Positions 7,446 to 16,931 are shown, counted from the first letter of the stretch. The stretch is DNA of 64,000 nucleotides from Ideonella_A intermedia_A (GCA_943370175.1 CALRPU020000007.1:62001-126000); one strand, 5' to 3'. A program made the numbers and translations. Notes: generated from the sequence alone by a model not told the origin.

Positions 7446-10400
7446 ATGCAACTGCCTGCCATTGCCCCTGGGAAACGCTACACCCTGCCCCGCCCGCACG
7501 GGTCGTCGGACGCGCTGCTGCTGGCACGCCATGCTCAGGCGCAAAAGGCGCAAGGGCGGCTGGTCACGCTGATCACGGCCGAGCCTGCCGACACGCAGCG
7601 GCTGGAGGGCGAGCTGGCCTTCTTCGCGCCCGACCTGCGCATTGCCGTCTTCCCCGACTGGGAAACGCTGCCCTACGACACCTTCTCGCCCCACCAGGAC
7701 CTGATCTCCGAGCGCCTGGCCACGCTGTGGCGGGTGCAGCAGCGCGAGGTGGATGTGGTGTTGATGCCGGCGTCCACGGCGCTGGTTCGCCTCGCGCCAC
7801 CGGCTTTCCTGGCCGGCTACACCTTTCACTTCAAGCAGAAGGAAAAACTCGACGAACAGGCGCTGAAATCGCAGCTCACGCTGGCGGGCTACAGCCACGT
7901 CAGCCAGGTGGTGTCGCCGGGCGAGTACGCGGTGCGCGGCGGGCTGATCGACCTGTTTCCGATGGGCTCGCCGGTGCCATACCGGGTCGACCTGTTTGGC
8001 GACGAGGTCGACAGCATCCGCACCTTCGACCCCGACAGCCAACGCAGCCTGTACCCGGTGCCCGAAGTGCGCCTGCTGCCCGGGCGCGAGTTTCCGATGG
8101 ACGAGGCCGCGCGCACGGCTTTCCGCGCCCGCTGGCGGGAGAAGGTCGACGGCGACCCGACCAAGGTGCGCATCTACAAGGACATCGCCAGCGGCATCGC
8201 CACCGCGGGCATCGAGTACTACCTGCCGCTGTTCTTCGACGCCACTGCGACGATCTTCGACTACCTGGGCGCGCAGGCGCACCTCGTGCTGCACGGCGAG
8301 GTCGACGAGGCGCTGAAGAAGTTCTGGACCGACACGCGCGAGCGTCACCGCTTCTTGCAACACGACCGCGAGCGGCCCATCCTGCCACCCGAAGACCTGT
8401 TCCTGAAGCCGGACGACTTCTTCCTGCTGACCAGCGCCTTCTCGACGCTGGCCGTGCGCGGCAAGGAGCCGGTCGAGTGGGCCCGGCCGCTGGGCGACCT
8501 GAGCGTCGACCGCGGCTCGCCCGACCCGCTGCGCAAGCTGCAACTGCACCTCGGCCAGACCGCGCACCGCGTGCTGATCGCCGCCGAAAGCGGCGGCCGC
8601 CGCGAAAGCTTGCTGGAGCTGCTGCGCGACAACAAGATCGAGCCGCCGAGCGTCGATTCGCTCGCTGAATTTCTGGCCGGTGACGAGCGCTACGCCATCG
8701 CCGTTGCCCCGCTGGCCGAAGGCTTCTTCTGGCACGAGCCGGCCGACGGCGTGGCGGTGCAGTTCGTCACCGAGACCGAGCTCTTCGCCACCAGCCCCAC
8801 CGCCCGCCGCCGCCGCAAGCAGGAACAGGTCAGCGACGTCAACGCGCTGATCAAGGACCTGTCCGAACTGAAGGTGGGCGACCCGGTGGTGCACGCCAAC
8901 CACGGCATCGGCCGCTATGTGGGCCTGAAGCACATCGACCTCGGCGATGGCGACAGCGAGTTCCTTCACCTCGAGTACGCCGACAAGGCCACGCTGTACG
9001 TGCCGGTGGCACAGCTGCACCTCATCAGCCGCTACACCGGCGTCAGCGCCGAGGAAGCCCCGCTGCACCGCCTGGGCTCGGGCCAATGGGACAAGGCCAA
9101 GCGCCGGGCCGCCGAACAGGTGCGCGACACCGCCGCCGAGCTGCTGAACCTCTACGCCCGCCGCGCCGCGCGCGAGGGCTACGCCTTCCGCTTCTCGCCG
9201 CACGACTACGAGGCCTTCGCCACCAGCTTTGGCTTCGAGGAAACCGCCGACCAGAAGGCCGCGATCCACGCCGTCATCCAGGACATGGTCAGCCCCAAGC
9301 CCATGGACCGCCTGGTCTGCGGCGACGTGGGCTTCGGCAAGACCGAGGTCGCTTTGCGCGCGGCCTTCGTCGCGGTGATCGGGGGCAAGCAGGTGGCGAT
9401 CCTCGCGCCGACCACGCTGCTGGCCGAGCAGCATTACCAGAACATCAGCGACCGCTTCGGGCGCTGGCCGGTGAAGGTGGCCGAGCTGTCGCGCTTCCGC
9501 TCGGCGAAGGAGATCAAGGCCGCGCTGGAGGGCATCGAAGACGGCAGCATCGACATCGTGGTCGGCACCCACAAGCTGATCAGCGACAAGGTGAAGTTCA
9601 AGCGCCTGGGGCTGCTGGTGATCGACGAGGAGCACCGCTTCGGCGTGCGCCACAAGGAAGCCATCAAGGCCATGCGCGCCGAGGTCGACGTGCTGACGCT
9701 GACCGCCACGCCGATCCCGCGCACGCTGGGCATGGCGCTGGAAGGCCTGCGCGACCTCAGCGTGATCGCCACCGCCCCGCAGCGCCGCCTGGCCATCAAG
9801 ACCTTCGTGCGCAATGAAAGCAGCGGCACCATCCGCGAGGCCGTGCTGCGCGAGCTCAAGCGCGGCGGTCAGGTCTACTTCCTGCACAACGAGGTCGAGA
9901 CCATCGAGAACCGGCGCGACAAGCTGCAGGAACTGCTGCCCGAGGCGCGCATCGCCATCGCCCACGGCCAGATGCCGGAACGCGAACTGGAGGCGGTGAT
10001 GCGCGACTTCGTGGCCCAACGCCACAACGTGCTGCTGTGCTCGACCATCATCGAGACCGGCATCGACGTGCCCAGCGCCAACACCATCGTCATCAGCCGC
10101 GCCGACAAGTTCGGCCTGGCCCAGCTGCACCAATTGCGTGGCCGCGTGGGCCGCAGCCACCACCAGGCCTACGCCTACTTGCTGGTGCCCGAAGTCGAAG
10201 GCCTGACCAAGCAGGCCGCGCAACGCCTGCAAGCCATCCAGGACATGGAGGAACTGGGCAGCGGCTTCTACCTGGCCATGCACGACCTGGAGATCCGAGG
10301 CGCCGGCGAGGTGCTGGGCGACCACCAAAGCGGCAACATGATGGAAGTGGGCTTCCAGCTCTACAACGAGATGCTGGCCGAGGCCGTGCGCTCGCTGAAG

Positions 10401-10919
10401 GCCGGCAAGGAGCCCGACCTGTTGAGCCCGCTGTCGGCCACGACCGAGATTAACCTGCACGCCCCCGCGCTGCTGCCCAACGACTACTGCGGCGACGTGC
10501 ACACCCGGCTGAACCTCTACAAGCGCCTGGCCACAGCCGACAAGAACGAGCACATCGACACCCTGCTCGAAGAAATCACCGACCGCTTCGGCAAGCTGCC
10601 GCCGCAGGGCCAGACGCTGTTCGACGTGCACCGGCTGCGCGTGTTGGCCAAACCATATGGCGTGGCAAAGATCGATTCGGCCCCGGCGCTGACGGTCATC
10701 AGCTTTCGGCCCAACCCGCCGGTGGAAGCCATCCGCATCATCGAGCTGGTGCAGAAGAACCGCCACATCAAGCTGGCCGGCAACGACAAGCTGCGCATCG
10801 AGCGCGCGATGGCCGACCCGAAAGAACGCGCCCAGCTGATCCGCGAGGTGCTTCGCGCCCTCGGCCAGCCCAAGGCGGCCGCGGACGCCAACGCCACCTC
10901 GGCGGCCCCGCCGCGCTGA
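7446..10919 (+). CDS. mfd: transcription-repair coupling factor Mfd
   Basis: A 1157-aa DNA translocase that removes RNA polymerase stalled at lesions and recruits UvrA. The N-terminal UvrB-like region includes FPDWETLPYDTFSPHQDLISERL. The RNA-polymerase-interaction domain has DPVVHANHGIGRYVGL. The helicase module carries Walker A GDVGFGKTE (from residue 626), the DEEH box (from residue 727) and TATPIPRTLGMALEGLRDLS, and the last part (RLNLYKRLATA onward) is the C-terminal regulatory domain. The ATG at 7446 gives MQLPAIAPGKRYTLPRPHG; an in-frame ATG at 7314 would add 44 unconserved residues. The very long antisense frame over this gene is a codon-bias shadow. Confidence 0.96.
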   Translation: MQLPAIAPGKRYTLPRPHGSSDALLLARHAQAQKAQGRLVTLITAEPADTQRLEGELAFFAPDLRIAVFPDWETLPYDTFSPHQDLISERLATLWRVQQREVDVVLMPASTALVRLAPPAFLAGYTFHFKQKEKLDEQALKSQLTLAGYSHVSQVVSPGEYAVRGGLIDLFPMGSPVPYRVDLFGDEVDSIRTFDPDSQRSLYPVPEVRLLPGREFPMDEAARTAFRARWREKVDGDPTKVRIYKDIASGIATAGIEYYLPLFFDATATIFDYLGAQAHLVLHGEVDEALKKFWTDTRERHRFLQHDRERPILPPEDLFLKPDDFFLLTSAFSTLAVRGKEPVEWARPLGDLSVDRGSPDPLRKLQLHLGQTAHRVLIAAESGGRRESLLELLRDNKIEPPSVDSLAEFLAGDERYAIAVAPLAEGFFWHEPADGVAVQFVTETELFATSPTARRRRKQEQVSDVNALIKDLSELKVGDPVVHANHGIGRYVGLKHIDLGDGDSEFLHLEYADKATLYVPVAQLHLISRYTGVSAEEAPLHRLGSGQWDKAKRRAAEQVRDTAAELLNLYARRAAREGYAFRFSPHDYEAFATSFGFEETADQKAAIHAVIQDMVSPKPMDRLVCGDVGFGKTEVALRAAFVAVIGGKQVAILAPTTLLAEQHYQNISDRFGRWPVKVAELSRFRSAKEIKAALEGIEDGSIDIVVGTHKLISDKVKFKRLGLLVIDEEHRFGVRHKEAIKAMRAEVDVLTLTATPIPRTLGMALEGLRDLSVIATAPQRRLAIKTFVRNESSGTIREAVLRELKRGGQVYFLHNEVETIENRRDKLQELLPEARIAIAHGQMPERELEAVMRDFVAQRHNVLLCSTIIETGIDVPSANTIVISRADKFGLAQLHQLRGRVGRSHHQAYAYLLVPEVEGLTKQAAQRLQAIQDMEELGSGFYLAMHDLEIRGAGEVLGDHQSGNMMEVGFQLYNEMLAEAVRSLKAGKEPDLLSPLSATTEINLHAPALLPNDYCGDVHTRLNLYKRLATADKNEHIDTLLEEITDRFGKLPPQGQTLFDVHRLRVLAKPYGVAKIDSAPALTVISFRPNPPVEAIRIIELVQKNRHIKLAGNDKLRIERAMADPKERAQLIREVLRALGQPKAAADANATSAAPPR

Positions 10920-10970
10920 ATCGCCCCCCCGGGTCCACCCATTACCTCACGCTCGATCCACGCTCGGCCC

Positions 10971-11702
10971 ATGAACCCCACCGCCCTGCCCGACCCCGTT
11001 GAATTGGCGCCCGGCCTGACGCTTCGCGGCGTCACGCCGCCGCTGCGCCTGACCGACTTCCAGCTGGTCGCCTTCGACATGGACTCGACGCTGATCACCA
11101 TCGAGTGCATCGACGAAATCGCCGCGGCCGTGGGCCGAAAGGCCGAGGTGGCCGCGATCACCGAGGCCGCGATGCGCGGCGAAATCACCGACTACAAGGA
11201 CAGCCTGCGCCGCCGCCTCGCCCTGATGAAGGGCGTGCCGGTGGGCGCGCTGCACGAGGTCTACACCCAGCGCCTGGCCTTGAACGCGGGCGTGGAGGCC
11301 TTCGTCGCGGCCTGCCGCTCGGCCGGGCTGAAGACCGTGCTGGTGTCCGGCGGCTTCACATACTTCAGCGACCGCGTGCGCGACCGGCTGAAGCTGGACT
11401 TCTCGCGCGCCAATGTGCTTGAAATCCAGGACGGGCAGCTGACCGGCGGGCTGGTCGAGCAGGTGTGGGGAGACATCGTGGACGGCGCCGAGAAACGCCG
11501 GGTGCTGCTGGAGCTGTGCGCACTGATGGGCGTGTCGCCACAGCAGGCCATCGCGGTAGGCGATGGCGCCAACGATTTGCCGATGATGAACGCGGCCGGG
11601 CTGAGCATCGCCTTTCATGCCAAGCCGGCGGTGCAGTCACAGGCCAAGGTGTCGATCACCGAGGGCGGCATGGACCGGGCACTGGCGGTGTTCAGCGGCT
11701 GA
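10971..11702 (+). CDS. serB: phosphoserine phosphatase
   Basis: Final step of serine synthesis, in the cytoplasm. The 243-aa HAD-family protein has the nucleophile motif FDMDSTL (Asp36, Asp38), followed by the SerB-specific ITIECIDEIA. Motif II lies at LVSGGFTYFSDRVRDRL and motif III/IV at VGDGANDLPMMNAAGLSIAFHAKP. It lacks the N-terminal ACT region seen in some longer homologues. It lies 51 bp after mfd on the same strand and is convergent with the EamA transporter gene. Confidence 0.95.
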   Translation: MNPTALPDPVELAPGLTLRGVTPPLRLTDFQLVAFDMDSTLITIECIDEIAAAVGRKAEVAAITEAAMRGEITDYKDSLRRRLALMKGVPVGALHEVYTQRLALNAGVEAFVAACRSAGLKTVLVSGGFTYFSDRVRDRLKLDFSRANVLEIQDGQLTGGLVEQVWGDIVDGAEKRRVLLELCALMGVSPQQAIAVGDGANDLPMMNAAGLSIAFHAKPAVQSQAKVSITEGGMDRALAVFSG

Positions 11703-11735
11703 CCGGTCGGGCCGCGGTCGGCACCCAAGGAAACC

Positions 11736-12716
11736 TCAGCCGCGCGGCTTGCGCCCCCGCCCCCACAACAGCAGGACGACCCCGAACAGCACGACCGCGG
11801 CGGCCGTCCATTCAAACGGCGTGACCACCTCGCCCGCCACCGCCACGCCCAGCACCATCGCGATCACCGGGTTGACGAAGGTGTAGCTGGACGCCAGGCC
11901 GCTGCTGGCCCGCGCCAGCAGCACCATGTAGGCGTTGAAAGCGATCAGCGAGCCGAACACCACCAGGTACACCCAGGCCAGGGCCGCGGTGGCGCTGATG
12001 GGCCACACCGGCCGCTCGCCCGCGACGGCCGCCATGGCCAGCAGCACGACGCCGCCGCAGACCATCTCGCTGGCAAAGCCGGCGGCGCCCGGGGCCAGTG
12101 GCAAGCCGCGCCGCCAGGCGGGCGCGCCCGGTGCGGCCGGTGCCGGTGGCGAGGCCAGCACGCTGCCCACCGACCAGGTCGCGCAGGCCAGCGCAATGGC
12201 CAGCAGCCCCTGGGGCGCCGCGCTGAAACCGGCGCCCTGCGTCAACATCAGCACGCCCACCAGGCCCACCACGATGCCCGCCGCCTCCAGCCGCCCGGGG
12301 CGCACGCCCCACAGCAGGTTGAGGCCCACGATCATCAGCGGCACGATGGCGATGAAGGCGACCACCAGCCCGGAGCTGACGCTGACCTCGGCATGCGCCG
12401 TGCCCCCCATGCCGCCGCCCAGCATCAGCGCGCCCACGACGGTGGCGTTTCGCCACTGGGTGGCGTTGGGCCAGGGCGCGCCGCGCCAGCGCATCCAGGC
12501 CATCAACAACACGCCGGCGGCCACAAAGCGCGTGCCCATCTGCAAAAACGGCGGCAGGCTGGGCAAGGCGAACTTGATGGCCAGGTAGGTCGACCCCCAG
12601 ACCAGCCAGGTCGCGGCCAGACAGGCGATGACCAGTGGGCTCAGCGCCTGGGTGGGCGTGGGTGACGGGGGCGTGACCGTGGAGGTGACCGAGGGCATGA
12701 TGGGCGACGTCGACAA
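11736..12716 (-). CDS. EamA-family (DMT) metabolite exporter
   Basis: A 326-aa inner-membrane protein with about ten hydrophobic helices and the two EamA halves typical of the drug/metabolite transporter superfamily. TWLVWGSTYLAIKFALPSLPPFLQMGTRF at the start of the first half and SSYTFVNPVIAMVLGV in the second half are characteristic of the YedA/RhtA branch, which exports amino acids or related metabolites. The loop between the halves (ASPPAPAAPGAPAWRRG) is unusually Pro/Ala-rich. The substrate is unknown. The start is uncertain because an internal Met occurs six residues later. Confidence 0.82.
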   Translation of the reverse strand: MSTSPIMPSVTSTVTPPSPTPTQALSPLVIACLAATWLVWGSTYLAIKFALPSLPPFLQMGTRFVAAGVLLMAWMRWRGAPWPNATQWRNATVVGALMLGGGMGGTAHAEVSVSSGLVVAFIAIVPLMIVGLNLLWGVRPGRLEAAGIVVGLVGVLMLTQGAGFSAAPQGLLAIALACATWSVGSVLASPPAPAAPGAPAWRRGLPLAPGAAGFASEMVCGGVVLLAMAAVAGERPVWPISATAALAWVYLVVFGSLIAFNAYMVLLARASSGLASSYTFVNPVIAMVLGVAVAGEVVTPFEWTAAAVVLFGVVLLLWGRGRKPRG

Positions 12717-12811
12717 GGCGGTGTGATCGGCAAGGGTTGGGGCACGGCGGCAGCGAACCGACCTGCCGCCCGGCGCGGTGCGCCCGGGACGCGAAGGCTA
12801 TCCTACGGGGC

Positions 12812-13372
12812 ATGAGCCACCCCACCGCCCCCAGCGCGGCCGAGCAGGCCGCCCACCCCAACGACCGCGCCCTGCCCGCCGGATTCCTGCCGACCTGCGA
12901 CCTGGGCGACCGCCACAAGGCGGCGACGGACACCCGGCTTCGCGTGCTGCCGCCGGTGTTTCACCACTACGGCGGGCGCCCGCGGTTTGCCGGCCGCGTG
13001 GTCACCGTGAAGTGCTTCGAGGACAACAGCCTCGTCAAGGCCGCGCTGGAAAGCCCGGGCGACGGGCGGGTGCTGGTGGTCGACGGCGCCGGCTCGCTGC
13101 GGCGGGCGCTGGTGGGCGGCAACATCGCCGCGTCGGCGGCGGCCCAGGGCTGGGCCGGGGTGGTGGTGAACGGCTGTGTGCGCGACAAGGCGGAGCTGTC
13201 GGCGGCCCCGGTGGGCCTGTGCGCGCTGGGCTTGATCCCGCTGCCCACCGAACGCCACCAGCAAGGCCAGCGCGACCTGCCGGTGCAGGTTCAAGGCGTG
13301 TGGGTCAAGCCGGGCGACTGGCTGGTGGCCGACGAAGACGGCATCGTCTTGCTGGACGAGCCGCCGGCCTGA
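12812..13372 (+). CDS. rraA: RraA-family protein (RNase E regulator / HMG aldolase-like fold)
   Basis: The 186-aa product belongs to the RraA family. DLGDRHK near the N-terminus, GGRPRFAGRVVTVKCFEDNSLVKAAL, GRVLVVDGAGSLRRALVGGNIAASAAAQGWAGVVVNGCVRD and the C-terminal PGDWLVADEDGIVLL are family signatures. In E. coli RraA binds and inhibits RNase E, but other members are aldolases. GxxxxxxAxxxGWxGxxxxGxxRD carries the Arg-Asp pair used by the aldolase branch, so regulator versus enzyme is unresolved. The N-terminus is about 25 residues longer than typical RraA. The ATG at 12812 is preceded by GGGG. Confidence 0.82.
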   Translation: MSHPTAPSAAEQAAHPNDRALPAGFLPTCDLGDRHKAATDTRLRVLPPVFHHYGGRPRFAGRVVTVKCFEDNSLVKAALESPGDGRVLVVDGAGSLRRALVGGNIAASAAAQGWAGVVVNGCVRDKAELSAAPVGLCALGLIPLPTERHQQGQRDLPVQVQGVWVKPGDWLVADEDGIVLLDEPPA

Positions 13373-13403
13373 CGCCCTGCGATCCCCAACGATCTGCCGC
13401 GCC

Positions 13404-14588
13404 TCACTCCAGCCGCTGGATCTTCCAGCCGCGTTTGGCCAGGATGTTCAACACGCCCGCTTCGCCGGTGAGGTGCAGCGCGCCGACCGCGATGACGGCA
13501 TTGCCCTGGCGCAGCGCGGGCAGCATCGAGGTCACCATCTGCCGGTTGCGCTTGTCCACGAGTTGGCTGGTCAGCGACTGAAAGGCCTCGCGCAGCGCGG
13601 CATCGCCCTCGGCGAATTCGCCCTCGAGCTTGCGCAAGCCAGCCAGGTCGCCACGCCGGTAGGTGTCGATCATGGTGGGCAACCGGGCCTGGGACTGATC
13701 GTGCAACCGCGCCAGGGTGCTCAGCAGCAGCAGCTGGTGCTTTTGCGGCACGGACTCCATGGCGTCGATTTGCTGCTGGGTGGTTTCCAGCGGCCGCACC
13801 GGGCGCTTGGCCTCGGTGGCCAGGCGCAACAAGGCGATGTCGAGGATCTCCACCGGCGGCGTCAAGGGCTGGCTCAACACCAGGTAGGCCGCCCAGGGCT
13901 TCATGCGGTCCACCAGTTCCGGCTGCCAACCGTAGGCCTCGACCAGGCGCGCGCCGACCCGCGCCATGTCCTCTGCCGGCAGCAGCTTGGACAGGCTTTG
14001 GCCTGCTGGCAGCTGCATCGCCGCCCCAAACGCCGCGTTGGCCGCCTCGTCCGCCTTGACCTCGGGCAGGAACAGACTGGCGCCGGCGACGAGCTTGCGC
14101 AAGGTGGGGCTGAAGTCCTTGGCGCCGGGGTCGTCGACGTGCAGCGTGCCGAAGATGTAGTTGGGCGCGATGGTGCCGAACTCGACTTTCCACAACAGGC
14201 CTTGGTCGAAGCGGCGGGCCCCGTCCGCGGCGTCGGCCGCGCTGGCGCTGTGGGCTGCGGGGGCGTTGGTGGCCGGGGCGTTGGCCGCGGGCGCCGTGGC
14301 CGCTTTCGCCGCGGCGGGCTTGGCGGGCGGGGTCGCCTTGGCGGCGTTGTCGGCCTTGCCAGGACGGTTGGCGGTTTGCGCCGCAGCGGGTGCCTGCCCC
14401 AGGGCCAGCCAGGCGACGGTGACGGCGACGGCGAAGGCGATCAGGGCGCGGGCGCCGGTGCGTGCTCCGGCGCCCAATGGCGCGCAGGTTGGGGCCCGGG
14501 TGGGCGTGCGCCCTTGGGCCGGGGCTGGGGCGGGGGTTTGCGAAGGGAGGGGCATCGAGACGGGCATCAAGGACATCGGCTCAGGCAT
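13404..14588 (-). CDS. TraB/GumN family protein
   Basis: A 394-aa protein with a Pro/Ala-rich N-terminus, one hydrophobic segment (ALIAFAVAVTVAWLALGQAPAAAQ, a likely signal peptide or anchor) and a long Ala/Pro linker. The GumN/TraB domain starts at LLWKVE and contains YIFGTLHVDDP, the first conserved GxxH motif. It continues to NAVIAVGALHLTGEAGVLNIL, the second GxxH motif. These two GxxH motifs define the family and are proposed metal sites of Tiki-like peptidases. Its activity here is unknown. It starts 3 bp after the META-domain lipoprotein gene and is probably co-transcribed with it. Confidence 0.83.
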   Translation of the reverse strand: MPEPMSLMPVSMPLPSQTPAPAPAQGRTPTRAPTCAPLGAGARTGARALIAFAVAVTVAWLALGQAPAAAQTANRPGKADNAAKATPPAKPAAAKAATAPAANAPATNAPAAHSASAADAADGARRFDQGLLWKVEFGTIAPNYIFGTLHVDDPGAKDFSPTLRKLVAGASLFLPEVKADEAANAAFGAAMQLPAGQSLSKLLPAEDMARVGARLVEAYGWQPELVDRMKPWAAYLVLSQPLTPPVEILDIALLRLATEAKRPVRPLETTQQQIDAMESVPQKHQLLLLSTLARLHDQSQARLPTMIDTYRRGDLAGLRKLEGEFAEGDAALREAFQSLTSQLVDKRNRQMVTSMLPALRQGNAVIAVGALHLTGEAGVLNILAKRGWKIQRLE

Positions 14589-14591
14589 CGT

Positions 14592-15164
14592 TCACTCCGG
14601 TTGGTCGGCGCGCACGGCACGCAACACGCCGCGGCCGTCGCCGTCGCGCAGCTCCAGCAGGCCGTCCGAGCGGACGACGGCGGTGGCCGCCACTTCCAGG
14701 GCGGTCAGCAGGCGGTCCTCTTGTTCCAACTGAAGTGGCGCGCAGCGCATCTTGGTGGTGGCAATCGGCCCGACCTTCAGGGCGGTGCCGGTCAGGGTGT
14801 AGGTGGCGGTGAGCGGGTTGCAGCTGGTGTGGCCCAGCAGCCGACCATCGGCACGGAAGTCCAGCCGCGCGCGGCGGCGGTCGAGCATGGGCTCGGTGCG
14901 CGCCTGCACCACGCGCCACTCGGTGTGGATGGCGGACGGCGCAGCGGGCGCCGCGGTGGAGGTCGCCGTCGGCGTCGGCGTCGGCGTCGGGACCGGGGTC
15001 ACCGTCGGCCGGGTCTGACCCGGCAGCGTGGGTGGCAACGGCGCCGCCGTGGCGGCGGGCGGCAGGACGCGCGGCGCGGCGCAGCCGGCCAGCAAAACAG
15101 CCAGCAGCACCGGGCCCACCGGCGAGGGGCATCGAGAGCGGACGAGGGTCATCGGCAGGAACAT
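14592..15164 (-). CDS. META-domain lipoprotein (HslJ-like)
   Basis: A 190-aa exported lipoprotein: the hydrophobic VLLAVLLAGC ends in a lipobox with the acylated Cys. A low-complexity Pro/Thr linker (VTPVPTPTPTPTATST) follows. A META/HslJ domain then includes LDFRADGRLLGHTSCNPLTATYTLTG and TTKMRCAP, with the family's paired Cys residues. HslJ-type proteins are heat-inducible and linked to novobiocin tolerance in E. coli; the molecular role is not settled. The chosen ATG (15164) gives a compact signal peptide, and an ATG at 15152 is equally possible. Confidence 0.8.
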   Translation of the reverse strand: MFLPMTLVRSRCPSPVGPVLLAVLLAGCAAPRVLPPAATAAPLPPTLPGQTRPTVTPVPTPTPTPTATSTAAPAAPSAIHTEWRVVQARTEPMLDRRRARLDFRADGRLLGHTSCNPLTATYTLTGTALKVGPIATTKMRCAPLQLEQEDRLLTALEVAATAVVRSDGLLELRDGDGRGVLRAVRADQPE

Positions 15165-15238
15165 GGCGGGAGCATGACGTGGTGAAAAGGCAGTCGAGGC
15201 GTTGGGCCAACCAAGGGGCCAAGTATCAGACCGGAACA

Positions 15239-15721
15239 TCAGACCGGAACGGCGGTGGTGTGCTTGACGCGGCTGAGCACGAAGCTGGACCGACAGTCCT
15301 GCACGCTGGGGTGTTTCAGCAGCGTGTCGCTGATGAATCGCGAAAAGTGCGCCATGTCGGCCACGACCACCCGCAGCAGGTAGTCCATCTCGCCGGTCAA
15401 GCTGGCACATTCCACGACCTCGGGCCAGGCCTGGACGGCGGCGGTGAACAGGTCCATGGGGCTGCGTTTGGCGCTGCCAGCGGCCTTTTCCAGGCGCACA
15501 TTGATGTAGGCGCTCAGGCCCAGCCCGACGCGGGCCGAATCCACCAGCGCCGCGTAGCCGGTGATCACGCCGGCCTCTTCCAGCCGCTTGACGCGCCGCA
15601 GCGCGGCCGACGGCGACAACGAGGCCTGCGCCGCCAACTCGTCGTAAGTGATGCGGCCTTGGGCCTGCAGCGCGCGAAGAATGCGCCGATCCATCGCATC
15701 CAGCTCAATGTGGGTACTCAT
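15239..15721 (-). CDS. Lrp/AsnC-family transcriptional regulator
   Basis: A 160-aa feast/famine regulator. The N-terminal HTH (ELDAMDRRILRALQAQGRITYDELAAQASLSPSAALRRVKRLEEAGVI) is typical, followed by the RAM/ACT-like ligand domain with VECASLTGEMDYLLRVVVADM. It is transcribed divergently from hpd with 118 bp between the starts. This suggests control of the tyrosine/phenylalanine degradation genes hpd, phhB and phhA, probably with an aromatic amino acid as effector. That assignment is inferred from position. Confidence 0.88.
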   Translation of the reverse strand: MSTHIELDAMDRRILRALQAQGRITYDELAAQASLSPSAALRRVKRLEEAGVITGYAALVDSARVGLGLSAYINVRLEKAAGSAKRSPMDLFTAAVQAWPEVVECASLTGEMDYLLRVVVADMAHFSRFISDTLLKHPSVQDCRSSFVLSRVKHTTAVPV

Positions 15722-15734
15722 GGGCACTAGTTTT

Positions 15735-15788
15735 GCAGCATTCCTGCATCTGCGGCACATTGGTGCCCACAGGACGCAGGATTGCTGC
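15735..15788. promoter_or_regulatory. paired dyad sites between Lrp-type regulator and hpd
   Basis: GCAGCATTCCTGC (15735-15747) and GCAGGATTGCTGC (15776-15788) are each quasi-palindromic and are near-perfect inverse copies of each other (12 of 13). Their centres lie 41 bp apart, close to four helical turns, in the divergent promoter region. They are good candidates for operators of the adjacent Lrp-type regulator. Confidence 0.5.
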
Positions 15789-15839
15789 GTGCCGCGCCCA
15801 CTACAGTGGCGCCACCGCCTCGACACCTGGAGATCAGCG

Positions 15840-16931
15840 ATGCAATTCACCCCCTGGGACAACCCGATGGGCACCGACGGCTTCGAGTTCATCGAGTACG
15901 CGGCGCCCGATCCGGTGGCGATGGCCGCGGTGTTCGAGCGCATGGGCTTCAAGGCCATTGCCCGCCACCGCCACAAGGCGGTCACGCTGTTCCGCCAGGG
16001 CGAGATCAACTTCATCCTGAACGCCGAGCCCGACTCCTTCGCTCAGCGCTTTGCCCGGCTGCACGGCCCGAGCGTGTGCGCCATCGCCTTCCGCGTGCAA
16101 GACGCCAAGGCCGCTTACGAACGCGCGATCGGCCTGGGCGCCTGGGGCTACGCGGGCACCGCCGGGCCAGGCGAGCTGAACATCCCCGCCATCAAGGGCA
16201 TCGGCGACTCCATCATCTACCTGGTCGACCGCTGGCGCGGCAAGAACGGCGCGCAGCCCGGCGACATCGGCAACATCGGCTTCTTTGACGTCGACTTCGA
16301 ACCGCTGCCCGGCGCCGAACTGAACCCGGTGGGCCATGGCCTGACCTACATCGACCACCTGACCCACAACGTGCACCGCGGCCGCATGGAGGAATGGGCC
16401 GAGTTCTACGAGCGGCTGTTCAATTTCCGCGAGGTGCGCTACTTCGACATCGAGGGCCAGGTGACCGGCGTGAAGAGCAAGGCGCTGACCAGCCCCTGCG
16501 GCAAGATCCGCATCCCCATCAACGAAGAAGGCAACGACAAGGCCGGTCAGATCCAGGAGTACCTGGACCGCTACCGCGGTGAAGGCATTCAGCACATCGC
16601 CATGGGCTCGGACAACCTGTTTGCCACGGTGGACGCGATGCGCGCCAGCGGCGTCACGCTGCTCGACACCATCGACACCTACTACGAGCTGGTGGACAAG
16701 CGCATTCCGGGTCACGGCGAAGACGTGGCGGCGCTGCGCGAGCGCAAGATCCTGGTCGACGGCAAGCCGGGTGAGCTGCTGCTGCAGATCTTCAGCGAGA
16801 ACCAGCTGGGCCCGATATTCTTCGAGTTCATCCAGCGCAAGGGCGACCAGGGCTTCGGCGAAGGCAATTTCAAGGCCTTGTTCGAGAGCATCGAGCTCGA
16901 CCAGATGCGCCGCGGTGTGCTGACCACCTGA
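15840..16931 (+). CDS. hpd: 4-hydroxyphenylpyruvate dioxygenase
   Basis: Converts 4-hydroxyphenylpyruvate to homogentisate in tyrosine breakdown. The 363-aa protein begins MQFTPWDNPMGTDGFEFIEYA, typical of bacterial HPPDs. The Fe(II) ligands are visible: His in YIDHLTHNV, His in IQHIAMGS and Glu in LLLQIFSENQ. The C-terminal gate helix region FEFIQRKGDQGFGEGNFKALFESIE is also conserved. A GGAGA lies 5-9 bp before the ATG. It heads the hpd-phhB-phhA run. Confidence 0.96.
   Translation: MQFTPWDNPMGTDGFEFIEYAAPDPVAMAAVFERMGFKAIARHRHKAVTLFRQGEINFILNAEPDSFAQRFARLHGPSVCAIAFRVQDAKAAYERAIGLGAWGYAGTAGPGELNIPAIKGIGDSIIYLVDRWRGKNGAQPGDIGNIGFFDVDFEPLPGAELNPVGHGLTYIDHLTHNVHRGRMEEWAEFYERLFNFREVRYFDIEGQVTGVKSKALTSPCGKIRIPINEEGNDKAGQIQEYLDRYRGEGIQHIAMGSDNLFATVDAMRASGVTLLDTIDTYYELVDKRIPGHGEDVAALRERKILVDGKPGELLLQIFSENQLGPIFFEFIQRKGDQGFGEGNFKALFESIELDQMRRGVLTT

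Noticed and set aside
7281..10766. 1161-codon open frame on the minus strand opposite mfd
   Set aside because: It mirrors a fully conserved mfd gene; the product is His/Val/Gln-rich low-complexity text typical of antisense frames in high-GC DNA, with no domain.
13473..15185. Gly/Arg-rich plus-strand frame over the TraB and META genes
   Set aside because: Shadow of GumN/TraB and lipoprotein genes whose motifs are clear on the minus strand.
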